Origin: Pseudoalteromonas phenolica
Lineage (GTDB): Bacteria; Pseudomonadota; Gammaproteobacteria; Enterobacterales; Alteromonadaceae
Assembly: GCF_001444405.1 (NCBI RefSeq)
Contig: NZ_CP013187.1
Span: 744,001 to 808,000, forward strand
DNA length: 64,000 nucleotides
Reading direction: 5' to 3'
Shown in pieces: positions 8,630 to 16,185 of this stretch (its first letter is position 1; the number at the start of each line of letters is the position of its first letter). The notes beneath the pieces were generated by a model. That model worked only from the letters and a program-made list of their open reading frames with translations, had not been told where the DNA came from and ran no database searches. The position numbers were made by a program, and so were the translations under genes.

Positions 8630-8878
8630 ATGATTAAAGATAACGACATCATTGAAACCCTTGAAGAGCTTGAAGCTTTTTTGTTGTTAGTTGAAAAAGG
8701 TGGATTAGGGTTTACAAATGTTGAAGGCGTTGCTTTAGCAACGCATAACAGCAATGGTCGCCCATTTATTGCTGTGTTAGATGATAAGCACCAATTACTT
8801 CTTGGTCGTTGGGTATCGCAAGACGTATACGAAAATGGCAAAGACATGGTGCGTTATGGGGTTAAAAAAGGTCACTGA
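8630..8878 (+). CDS. Conserved small hypothetical protein
   Basis: An 82-residue soluble protein. The first 25 residues are acidic and helical (NDIIETLEELEAFLLLVEKG), the rest alternates short strands (VALATHNSNGRPFIAVLDD, LLLGRWVSQDVYENG) and ends basic. It looks like a compact globular protein but I recognise no family. The ribosome binding site is weak. A clear terminator follows at 8945, so it is a single-gene transcript. Confidence 0.6.
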   Translation: MIKDNDIIETLEELEAFLLLVEKGGLGFTNVEGVALATHNSNGRPFIAVLDDKHQLLLGRWVSQDVYENGKDMVRYGVKKGH

Positions 8879-8944
8879 AAGGCATGCAAATCTAAGTTAT
8901 AAGGTTATGTTATCTTTATAATTTTTAGCACTGAAATAATATGG

Positions 8945-8973
8945 AGGCACGAGCAATTATACTCGTGCCTTTC
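8945..8973 (+). terminator. Terminator after the 8630-8878 gene
   Basis: Perfect 9-bp stem AGGCACGAG / CTCGTGCCT with an 8-base loop, followed by TTTC. It lies about 65 bases after the stop codon. Confidence 0.75.
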
Positions 8974-9411
8974 ATGTTTATACGTTAAATAGGCAGGCGA
9001 TAAGCTAGCTGAATACAACTTTTTCAGCATCATTGTTGTTTGCTTTCCTTTCCTTTAATTCAGTTTTTCCAACGAAGGTGTTCATCGAACGAGGTTTATT
9101 AATATCTAAAGTTCAAATTTGATATTAATGTTCCGGCTTTGTAGGCCAATGGTTTCACATCGGATAACCTTTATATTAATAAAGGTTGCGAAAGGTTGTT
9201 TGGTTAAAAAAGCGGTTTTGACGCTGATTGCACAAGCAATTACTTGAAAAGCAGATGAAACATAAGTGAAGTTTGATTGAGAAACTCTGTCTGTAATCTA
9301 ATGTAATGGCGTTCTGATATTTCATTGCTAGATTTAATTTTGCCTAACCAAGGTGTAATGAGAATTGTATTTATTCTCAAATCTAAATTTAGCTATATAA
9401 GGAATGTAATA
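8974..9411. other. Gene-free interval with three inverted repeats
   Basis: No convincing gene in these 438 bases. Three inverted repeats stand out: ATTAATATC / GATATTAAT at 9098-9106 and 9121-9129; AACCTTTAT / ATAAAGGTT at 9166-9187 with loop ATTA; and TGAGAAT / ATTCTCA at 9359-9365 and 9373-9379. The last has Fur-like heptamers but spaced 7 bases apart, not the usual arrangement. A 26-codon and a 40-codon minus-strand frame here were judged to be chance. Confidence 0.5.
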
Positions 9412-9876
9412 ATGAGTACTTCAGAATTTAATAACGCAGGTGTATTTGTTGCTAACTATCGTATCAGTCACCAATTAGCAGGTGGTGTTTCGCTTGATGT
9501 TTCATTGCTTTTCTCGACTCAAGACAAAAAAGTGGTAGGTCGTGGTGCGGTGACTCAAGCAACTAACCCACCTCTTGACGTTAAAACTGAGTTAGTGGGT
9601 GAGTATCACTATCAGTGCACAAATAATAGCTGTTTTGTGATGGTGAATTTGCAGGGGGTTGATGCGATCCGAGCACGAATTTTACCACCAATTTCAGTGG
9701 AAAATGTTGATGCACATATTTTATTAAATGACGATTTTAAATCGGGTGTTGCTAACTTCAAATACTTAGACCCAAGAACCAATGAGTGGGTAGAGGAAAA
9801 TCAAGTACCAGTGACGTTGGCCGATTACACTGAAATTTCTGATGTAACGAAATTAGCGGAAGAAGTAAGCGCTTAG
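9412..9876 (+). CDS. Conserved hypothetical protein, DUF1842-like
   Basis: A 154-residue cytoplasmic protein. ATG 9412 is preferred over an in-frame start 29 codons earlier because AAGGA lies 8 bases before it and the upstream extension looks non-coding. The pattern resembles DUF1842: an opening AGVFVANYRIS, a VSLDVSLLFSTQ strand and VGRGAVTQATNPPLD, then beta-rich sequence and an acidic C-terminus. The DUF assignment is from memory and tentative. Function unknown. The long upstream region with inverted repeats suggests regulated expression. It converges on the VWA gene through a shared terminator. Confidence 0.6.
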   Translation: MSTSEFNNAGVFVANYRISHQLAGGVSLDVSLLFSTQDKKVVGRGAVTQATNPPLDVKTELVGEYHYQCTNNSCFVMVNLQGVDAIRARILPPISVENVDAHILLNDDFKSGVANFKYLDPRTNEWVEENQVPVTLADYTEISDVTKLAEEVSA

Positions 9877-9885
9877 TTGTTGCAA

Positions 9886-9911
9886 AAAGCACTAGGCTAC
9901 CCTAGTGCTTT
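9886..9911. terminator. Bidirectional terminator
   Basis: Perfect 11-bp stem AAAGCACTAGG / CCTAGTGCTTT, loop CTAC, between the convergent genes ending at 9876 and 9897; it overlaps the last codons of the VWA gene. Confidence 0.8.
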
Positions 9912-11081
9912 AATTGCCTGTCCAATACCATCTAACGTCAGCGGGTACATACGTTTATCCATCAACTCATAAATGATGTCGATTGAGTGATAGTAACGCC
10001 AATAATCCACAGGCTGTGGGTTTAGCCAAACGACATTGTCAAAATGATTGGTGATGCGATTTAACCAGGCGCTGCCGGGCTCTTCATTCCAATGCTCAAC
10101 GCTGCCGCCCGGGTAATTGATTTCGTAAGGGCCCATGGTGGCATCACCGACAAAAATCACTTTGTAATCTGAGCCGAAGCGGTTGATCACTGTCATGGTG
10201 TCGAGCACATTTTGAAAGCGGCGTTCATTGTCTTGCCAAACGTGTTCATAAAGGCAGTTATGAAAGTAGAAAAACTCTAAATGCTTAAATTCACTGTGTG
10301 CTGCGCTGAATAACTCTTCACAGGTGTGAATGTAATCGTCCATCGAGCCGCCGATGTCAAAAAACATCAGTACTTTAACAGCATTATGACGGTGTGGCTG
10401 CATTCTTACGTCCAGCATACCGCCTTGCTTAGCGGTGGCTTCGATGGTGTGGTTTAAATCGAGTTCATCACTTTCGCCACTGCGGGCAAATTTTCGCAGC
10501 TTTTTGAGCGCCAGCTTCATGGTACGAGAGCTGATATCGGCATCTTGGTCGAGGTTTTTAAATTGACGTTTGTCCCAAACTTTCACGGCGCGTCGATTTC
10601 GGTTGCCGTCTTGACCTATGCGAATACCTTCTGGGTTATAGCCGTAGGCACCAAATGGCGAAGTGCCGCCCGTGCCAACCCATTTATTGCCGCCAGCATG
10701 ACGCTTTTGCTGCTCTTTTAAACGCTCGGCAAGGGTTTCCATAAGTTTGTCTAAACCACCGAGTGATTTAAGCTGCGCTTTTTCTTCTTCACTGAGCTGT
10801 TTTTCAAACTCTTTTCTTAGCCAATCACTGGGCAAGTTATGTTGTTGTAACTGACTAAAAATATCGATGCTTTCAACGCCTTCAAAATACTCGGCAAAGG
10901 CACGGTCAAATTTATCGAATTGGGTTTCGTCTTTGACTAAGCACAATTTGGCAAGTTCATAAAAGCCGTCGATGTCGGCAAATACCACTTGTTGCCTTAA
11001 GACGTTAATTAAATCGAGTAGTTCTCGCAAGCTGGCCTTTACGCGATACTTTTTTAGGGTGAAGAAAAAATCGATAAGCAT
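9897..11081 (-). CDS. VWA-domain protein, CoxE-like
   Basis: A 394-residue protein of the CoxE-like VWA family that works with a MoxR-type AAA ATPase as a metallochaperone or protein-complex remodeller. The N-terminal 200 residues are helical and charged; the VWA domain starts near residue 220 (KVLMFFDIGGSMDDYI). The metal-ion (MIDAS) motif reads D-I-G-G-S where D-x-S-x-S is usual, so one serine is replaced by glycine, as in other CoxE-group proteins. It follows its ATPase partner with a 4-base gap, so the two are co-translated. The specific client in this organism is not shown by the neighbours. Confidence 0.87.
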   Translation of the reverse strand: MLIDFFFTLKKYRVKASLRELLDLINVLRQQVVFADIDGFYELAKLCLVKDETQFDKFDRAFAEYFEGVESIDIFSQLQQHNLPSDWLRKEFEKQLSEEEKAQLKSLGGLDKLMETLAERLKEQQKRHAGGNKWVGTGGTSPFGAYGYNPEGIRIGQDGNRNRRAVKVWDKRQFKNLDQDADISSRTMKLALKKLRKFARSGESDELDLNHTIEATAKQGGMLDVRMQPHRHNAVKVLMFFDIGGSMDDYIHTCEELFSAAHSEFKHLEFFYFHNCLYEHVWQDNERRFQNVLDTMTVINRFGSDYKVIFVGDATMGPYEINYPGGSVEHWNEEPGSAWLNRITNHFDNVVWLNPQPVDYWRYYHSIDIIYELMDKRMYPLTLDGIGQAIKALG

Positions 11082-11085
11082 AGGG

Positions 11086-11925
11086 TTAACCGCGCTTGGC
11101 CATAAATGCTAACTTTTCTAACAGGCTGACATCTTGCTCGTTTTTAAGCAGCGCGCCAAATAGTGGCATTAACCCGCCTTTGTGCGTTTTATCGTGAAGT
11201 GTCTTAGCATCGATGTCTTCGGCTAATAATAATTTAAGCCAATCGATTAATTCACTGGTCGATGGCTTTTTACGTAAGCCATGTACTTCGCGTAAGTTGA
11301 AGAACACACTGAGTGCAGTTTGTACCAACTCTTGTTTGATATTTGGATGGTGAACATCAATGATGCTGGCCATTTCTTCTGGTGTTGGGAAGTTGATATA
11401 GTGGAAGAAACAGCGGCGAAGGAATGCATCCGGCAATTCTTTTTCGTTGTTTGACGTGATGATCACGATTGGGCGTTGCTTAGCTTTTATAACTTCTTGT
11501 GTTTCATAGACATAGAACTCCATTTTATCGAGTTCTAACAGCAAGTCATTGGGAAATTCAATGTCTGCTTTGTCTATTTCATCGATGAGTAGAATTGGGC
11601 GTTTTTCAGCGGTAAACGCCTGCCAAAGTTTGCCTTTCACAATGTAATTGCTGATGTCGTGAACGCGATCATCGCCAAGTTGGCTATCACGTAAACGTGA
11701 TACAGCATCGTATTCATAAAGGCCTTGCTGTGCTTTGGTGGTTGATTTGATGTGCCACTGAATCAACTCGGTGTCGAGTGCTTTTGCCAACTCTTCGGCA
11801 AGCATGGTTTTACCCGTACCCGGCTCACCCTTGATTAATAATGGTTTTTCTAGTGTGATTGCCGCATTCACAGCAAGCTTAAGAGAGTCTGATGCGATGT
11901 AGTTTTCAGTACCGGTAAATTGCAT
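11086..11925 (-). CDS. MoxR-family AAA ATPase
   Basis: A 279-residue AAA+ ATPase. Walker A is GEPGTGKTMLAEELA near residue 36, Walker B is PILLIDEIDKAD near residue 101, sensor 1 is IVIITSNNEKELPDAFLRR. Proteins of this group hydrolyse ATP to help a VWA partner insert metal into or mature target complexes. It is first in a two-gene unit with the VWA gene just downstream. No Shine-Dalgarno is obvious before its ATG. The divergent neighbour on the far side is the AraC gene's end, so its promoter lies in 11926-12045. Confidence 0.9.
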   Translation of the reverse strand: MQFTGTENYIASDSLKLAVNAAITLEKPLLIKGEPGTGKTMLAEELAKALDTELIQWHIKSTTKAQQGLYEYDAVSRLRDSQLGDDRVHDISNYIVKGKLWQAFTAEKRPILLIDEIDKADIEFPNDLLLELDKMEFYVYETQEVIKAKQRPIVIITSNNEKELPDAFLRRCFFHYINFPTPEEMASIIDVHHPNIKQELVQTALSVFFNLREVHGLRKKPSTSELIDWLKLLLAEDIDAKTLHDKTHKGGLMPLFGALLKNEQDVSLLEKLAFMAKRG

Positions 11926-12045
11926 GACGTTGTCTATCGTTTCTAAGAGATCAGACCTCTAGTCTGCCATAAGTGTTTTATAGATAAAAGTGACATACTT
12001 GAAGGTAAATCTAAACAGCCGATTACTTAAGGTACTATAAATTCT

Positions 12046-13026
12046 CTACAATTCATGCTGTTTAAGCAGCTCCCTTGGTGTAACTGCAAATTGCTTTTTG
12101 AATGCGGTGACAAAATTAGAGACATGTTTGTAGCCACTATAATAAGCGGCTTCCCCGATACTTTTACGCTCTATAACCAGCATGCGTCGAGCCTTTTCTA
12201 GCTTTTTTTCTCTGATAAATTCTAAAACACTCATCTGAAAATGTTGTTTGAAGTAACGCTGCATCGTGCTTTCACTTGTCCCGAGTTTATTTGAAATTTG
12301 TTTTACAGTGAAATCACAGTAAAGAAGAGGAAGTACTTCTTTGTCGAACTGTCTTTTTGGTTTTGCTGTATAGGATTTAGTGCTGCTGACAGGACGAGCA
12401 ACCCTAGTTTTTAGCAATGAGATAAGTTCTGAAATGAATAGGGTCGCTTGTGCTTCTAAGAAAAGCTGTGACTTGAGTGAATCATTAACATTAATACTGC
12501 ACAGCTGTAATGCTTGTTCTTTCAGTATTTCTGAACAACTTAGTTCATAGACGGCATGTTTGTCTCTAAATAATGAAAGAATGAGACTTTTTTCTTGTTC
12601 GTGCGGGCAGCGTTGAATTAGCCATGCCTTACTGACACATAAATTTAATTTTTTTAGATTGTTATTAAGAGATAAGAAGCGAGAAAATGTTTGTTTTCCA
12701 TTGATTATATTAATAAATATTTTTTCTGAAGTAGTTGCATCAAATTGATATCTTTGTTCATTGATGGCGAATGATAACCTACCAGCAAAAAGTATATTGA
12801 AGCTAATGAGATCTGCTATTTCACAGCTACTTACTGTTTCACTCGACTCATATGTATTTGCAAAGTGGAGAGATACTCCATTCTGAAGCTTTGTAAAATT
12901 TAATGCGCCCGTTAGAAGAGTATTCGAACTTTGTCCACTTTCTTGTATTGTCGAACCGTCATAACCAGCTTGTAATATTTTATTTTTAAGCTTCTGTTTT
13001 GAGTAGCTTTTTTCTTTTAAAACCAT
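12046..13026 (-). CDS. AraC-family transcription regulator
   Basis: A 326-residue regulator with a two-HTH AraC DNA-binding domain in the last 100 residues (FTVKQISNKLGTSESTMQRYFKQHF and EAAYYSGYKHVSNFVTAFKKQF as the two helices, quoted in part). The N-terminal 220 residues form the sensing region, like PchR/AlcR-type regulators that bind ferric siderophores. It is divergent from a TonB-dependent receptor gene with a 135-base shared promoter region holding a Fur-box-like site, the usual layout for substrate-activated iron uptake. The ligand is not known. Confidence 0.85.
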   Translation of the reverse strand: MVLKEKSYSKQKLKNKILQAGYDGSTIQESGQSSNTLLTGALNFTKLQNGVSLHFANTYESSETVSSCEIADLISFNILFAGRLSFAINEQRYQFDATTSEKIFINIINGKQTFSRFLSLNNNLKKLNLCVSKAWLIQRCPHEQEKSLILSLFRDKHAVYELSCSEILKEQALQLCSINVNDSLKSQLFLEAQATLFISELISLLKTRVARPVSSTKSYTAKPKRQFDKEVLPLLYCDFTVKQISNKLGTSESTMQRYFKQHFQMSVLEFIREKKLEKARRMLVIERKSIGEAAYYSGYKHVSNFVTAFKKQFAVTPRELLKQHEL

Positions 13027-13119
13027 AGTGAAGTTTTTATTCCTTGACTGTTAGCAATAACGAAATGACAGTTCTGCATAGCATATATTGGGGAACTTTA
13101 TCATGTAAACAGGTATTGT

Positions 13120-13138
13120 AATGTGAATTATTCTCATT
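13120..13138 (+). promoter_or_regulatory. Fur box
   Basis: AATGTGAATTATTCTCATT fits the 19-bp Fur consensus (AATGANAATNATTNTCATT) at every fixed position but one. It lies 24 bases before the TonB receptor ATG, between the divergent AraC and receptor genes, so Fe(II)-Fur would repress the receptor and possibly the AraC gene. Confidence 0.8.
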
Positions 13139-13161
13139 AAGCTTTTATTAAGGATCTATAA

Positions 13162-15270
13162 ATGTCACTCCAACGCTTTTCACAGTGTTCGTTAGCGGCA
13201 GCTATTGCTGTTGCTTTTTCTTCAATGCCGTCTATGGCGGAAACAAATCAAGATAAAGATATTGAAAAAATTGCAGTTTGGAGTACTGGCGTAAAAGCGT
13301 CATCTATGTACCTTAATAAAGAAAATATCGCAACAAAACAAGCTGATCATTTAAGCGATTTATTACGCACAATTCCTGGTGTAGATGTAGGTGGCGCTCA
13401 CTCATTAAACCAGCGCATTACAATTCGCAGTATGGATGATAAAGATTTAGATATTTCAATTGATGGGGCGCGTCAAAATACCTATATGTATCATCATTTG
13501 GGTAACCTACAAATTCATGCAGATATACTTCAATCAGTCGAAATTCAGGTAGGTAGTAATTCTGTTCTTAATGGTGGTCTAGGTGGTGCCGTTCGTTTTA
13601 AAACAAAACAAGCGAGGGATCTTCTTGAACAAAAACAGCGCTTTGGTGGTCGTGTACAAATAAGCGCGGGTGACAATTCAGGTAGTAACTATTCAGTCAC
13701 TGGATATGGATTATTAACGGATGATGTAGACTTTCTAGCTTATTATAACTTTGTAGATCGCGATAACTACGAAGTAGGTGGTGGGAAGATCTTAAATGAG
13801 AATGGCGAGGTATTTCCTGGTACAGATGGAATGGTAAAGGGTCTTGCCGGTGAAATTGATGATGCGCTAATCAAGTTTGGTTTAGATTTAACCGAAGCTC
13901 AGCGAGTTCAATTTAGTTATGAAAAATATACTGACGAAGGGAATTATAGTTACCGCCCAGATATGGGACTAGCAACTGATTTAGCGATTACGAACGCATT
14001 AAAAGTACCACTATTATGGCCTACTAAACTCACTCGTGATACGGCGACAATCAACTATCAATTAAGTACCAATACTACGCAAGTTGAGGCTGCAATTTAC
14101 ACTAGTACAAGTGAATTATGGCGAGATGAAATGGGGTGGGCTGAAAACCCAGCATTTGCAATGTGGGCTGGTGTTATAACTGGTGAGGCGACGAACTCTG
14201 GTTTTAATATTCTAGCTGAGACTTTTGTGGACGGTTCCATAAGTCAAGAACTGACTTATGGCATTGATTATGTAAAACACGATACAGATTACACTGCGAA
14301 AGGCGAAGCTGGTTCAAATAGTTCAGAAGAAGAGTCAACGACGTTGTCTTTATTTGTGCAAGATAGAATTGCGCTGAACGACCAGTTTACAGTTATTCCG
14401 GGTGTGCGTTTTGACGACTACAGTATAGATTCAAACTTAATTGATGATGACTTTACAGAAACATCACTCGCTTTAGCTTTTGAGTTTCAGGCATCTAATG
14501 ATTTGCTATTTAAATTAAGTGGTACAGAAATATTTAAGGGCCCAGAAATAGCAGAGGTATTTGCGGGAGCTGGAAATAACGATTTAGCGAATCCTGATAT
14601 AGACGCTGAGACAGGGTTAAACGTTGAGCTTTCTTTTGCATATAGAGTTGAGGTTGGTGAGGGAGAATTATCAACGGGTGCCACTGTATTTGATACGCAA
14701 ATTAATGATTACATCTACGATTATGCAACACCACCTGAGGGTTCTGGAGTTCGCAGTTGGAAAGATAATATTGGTGACTTATCTGTAGATGGTTATGAAG
14801 CTTATATTAATTACGAGCTAAAAGATCTTAGTTTTGGTATTACTTTATCTGACGCTGAAAGTGAATTATCAGCATTTACTCAATATAAAGATCTTGATAA
14901 TGCACGTCTTGATAGGCAGCAAGGTAGCACAATCAGTGCACACGCTAATTACGAGTTATCTGCACTTAACCTAGCTTTAAACTGGGAAGTATTAACAGTT
15001 TCAGATGTTGACGCTGGCATCGACTTAGACGGTGCGAGTGTGGATAACAGTAAAGATGGGTATACGGTCCACAATATTTCTGCAAAGTGGACTCCTGAGC
15101 AGTTTGAAGGCCTTACTGTCATTTTTGGTGTAGATAACTTATTTGATGAATATTACGCGTCGCAATCATCTCGAACAGGTTTATCTTTCCACCCAAGGTT
15201 CAAAGAGCTTTACTTGCAAGACTATGAGCCAGGCAGAAACATTAAAGCGACAATTGCTTATTCTTTCTAA
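13162..15270 (+). CDS. TonB-dependent outer-membrane receptor (haem/iron type)
   Basis: A 702-residue outer-membrane gated channel for an iron compound. It has a signal peptide (cut after SMPSMA), a short TonB-box-like stretch (EKIAVWSTG), a plug domain about residues 50-150 (LLRTIPGVDVGG, ITIRSMDDKDLDISIDGARQ) and a 22-strand-type barrel ending in the terminal aromatic signature IAYSF. The DGARQN and HADILQSVEIQ blocks and the closing YEPGRNIKATIAYSF resemble haemoglobin/haem-type receptors, but the substrate is not certain. AAGGA lies 7 bases before the ATG and a Fur box lies just upstream. It would depend on TonB-ExbB-ExbD encoded elsewhere. Confidence 0.88.
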   Translation: MSLQRFSQCSLAAAIAVAFSSMPSMAETNQDKDIEKIAVWSTGVKASSMYLNKENIATKQADHLSDLLRTIPGVDVGGAHSLNQRITIRSMDDKDLDISIDGARQNTYMYHHLGNLQIHADILQSVEIQVGSNSVLNGGLGGAVRFKTKQARDLLEQKQRFGGRVQISAGDNSGSNYSVTGYGLLTDDVDFLAYYNFVDRDNYEVGGGKILNENGEVFPGTDGMVKGLAGEIDDALIKFGLDLTEAQRVQFSYEKYTDEGNYSYRPDMGLATDLAITNALKVPLLWPTKLTRDTATINYQLSTNTTQVEAAIYTSTSELWRDEMGWAENPAFAMWAGVITGEATNSGFNILAETFVDGSISQELTYGIDYVKHDTDYTAKGEAGSNSSEEESTTLSLFVQDRIALNDQFTVIPGVRFDDYSIDSNLIDDDFTETSLALAFEFQASNDLLFKLSGTEIFKGPEIAEVFAGAGNNDLANPDIDAETGLNVELSFAYRVEVGEGELSTGATVFDTQINDYIYDYATPPEGSGVRSWKDNIGDLSVDGYEAYINYELKDLSFGITLSDAESELSAFTQYKDLDNARLDRQQGSTISAHANYELSALNLALNWEVLTVSDVDAGIDLDGASVDNSKDGYTVHNISAKWTPEQFEGLTVIFGVDNLFDEYYASQSSRTGLSFHPRFKELYLQDYEPGRNIKATIAYSF

Positions 15271-15284
15271 TATTAGTTAATCGA

Positions 15285-15311
15285 AAAAGGCTGGCTATGT
15301 GCCAGCCTTTT
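15285..15311 (+). terminator. Terminator of the TonB receptor gene
   Basis: Perfect 11-bp stem AAAAGGCTGGC / GCCAGCCTTTT, loop TATGT, beginning 15 bases after the stop codon. Confidence 0.85.
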
Positions 15312-15424
15312 GTCTTTATATTAATTTCTTATGAATGATTGTCGCGCGTGGTCCTGTTCTTTTGTTTTACGATGTAATTTGAAGGTTTATACTGTGCTCT
15401 CGTTGTGCCAACAAAAAAGAGCAA

Positions 15425-16096
15425 ATGGTGGAAGTAAAAAACCTATTAAAACAAGAACGTGTTGATTATATTTTGGCTGAGCTACAACAGCGCTATCCTA
15501 ATCCGCCAATTCCTTTAGATCATAAAGACCCTTATACCTTGCTGGTGGCGGTATTGTTGTCGGCACAATGTACTGATGAACGGGTAAACCAAGTGACGCC
15601 CGCATTGTGGGAGCTAGCAGATAATCCGTTCGATATGGCGCTACAAAGTGTCGAAGACATTCAAGCCATTATTCGTCCTTGTGGTTTATCACCGCAAAAA
15701 TCGAAAGCGATTAAACGTCTCTCTGAAATATTAGTTGAGCAATATGGCGGCGTGGTACCAGAAGATATGGCTATTCTAGAAACGCTGCCGGGCGTGGGTC
15801 ATAAAACAGCAGGGGTCGTGATGGCACAGGCTTTTGGTGTACCATCGTTTCCAGTCGACACTCATATTCATCGTTTAGCGCAGCGCTGGGGTTTAACGAA
15901 TGGTCGCAGCGTTGAGCAAACCGAAAAAGACTTAAAGCGTTTATTTCCTAAAGAGACTTGGAACGACTTACATTTGCAAATCATCTATTATGCCCGCGAG
16001 CATTGCCAAGCAAGGAGTTGTCATGGTTTAGTTTGCCCAATTTGCACCACTTGTTATCCGAATCGTAAGCACCCGAAGAAAATTAAAAAGCCTTGA
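15425..16096 (+). CDS. nth: Endonuclease III-like DNA glycosylase
   Basis: A 223-residue base-excision-repair enzyme that would remove oxidised pyrimidines and nick abasic DNA. It shows the helix-hairpin-helix LPGVGHKTAGVV with the catalytic Lys and the catalytic Asp in PVDTHIHR. The C-terminal cysteine cluster is unusual: E. coli Nth has C-x6-C-x2-C-x5-C, whereas here five Cys are spaced C-x4-C-x4-C-x2-C-x2-C (HCQARSCHGLVCPICTTC), so iron-sulphur binding may differ. It is not next to an rnf operon, where nth usually sits in this order, so it may be a second, diverged paralogue. Confidence 0.85.
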   Translation: MVEVKNLLKQERVDYILAELQQRYPNPPIPLDHKDPYTLLVAVLLSAQCTDERVNQVTPALWELADNPFDMALQSVEDIQAIIRPCGLSPQKSKAIKRLSEILVEQYGGVVPEDMAILETLPGVGHKTAGVVMAQAFGVPSFPVDTHIHRLAQRWGLTNGRSVEQTEKDLKRLFPKETWNDLHLQIIYYAREHCQARSCHGLVCPICTTCYPNRKHPKKIKKP

Positions 16097-16110
16097 TTTA
16101 ATCAAGGCTT
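16088..16110 (+). terminator. Terminator overlapping the nth stop codon
   Basis: Perfect 10-bp stem AAGCCTTGAT / ATCAAGGCTT, loop TTA, that includes the TGA stop codon and is followed by ACTTT. Confidence 0.6.
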
Positions 16111-16148
16111 ACTTTGCACTCATTTTCTCACCTTAAATTATTGTTGGT

Positions 16149-16165
16149 ATGTTATATTATATCTT
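16149..16165 (+). promoter_or_regulatory. Zur-box-like site
   Basis: ATGTTATATTATATCTT resembles the gammaproteobacterial Zur operator (core TGTTATA-N-TATAACA), matching the left half fully and about five of seven bases in the right half. It lies 20 bases before the COG0523 gene, the family expected to be repressed by Zur when zinc is sufficient. Confidence 0.5.
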
Positions 16166-16185
16166 TAGTTTCAAGGTGAGTTGTC

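Noticed and set aside
8905..9030. Minus-strand frame starting MMLKKLYSASLS with a purine-rich upstream stretch
   Set aside because: The purine run looks like a ribosome binding site, but the frame runs through the terminator of the 8630 gene and its product has no recognisable structure.
9043..9091. 26-codon minus-strand frame in the same gap
   Set aside because: Too short, no promoter or terminator of its own, and no similarity to known small proteins.
9359..9379. TGAGAAT/ATTCTCA repeat as a Fur box
   Set aside because: The heptamers fit Fur halves but are 7 bases apart, unlike the true box at 13120, so it is recorded only as an inverted repeat.
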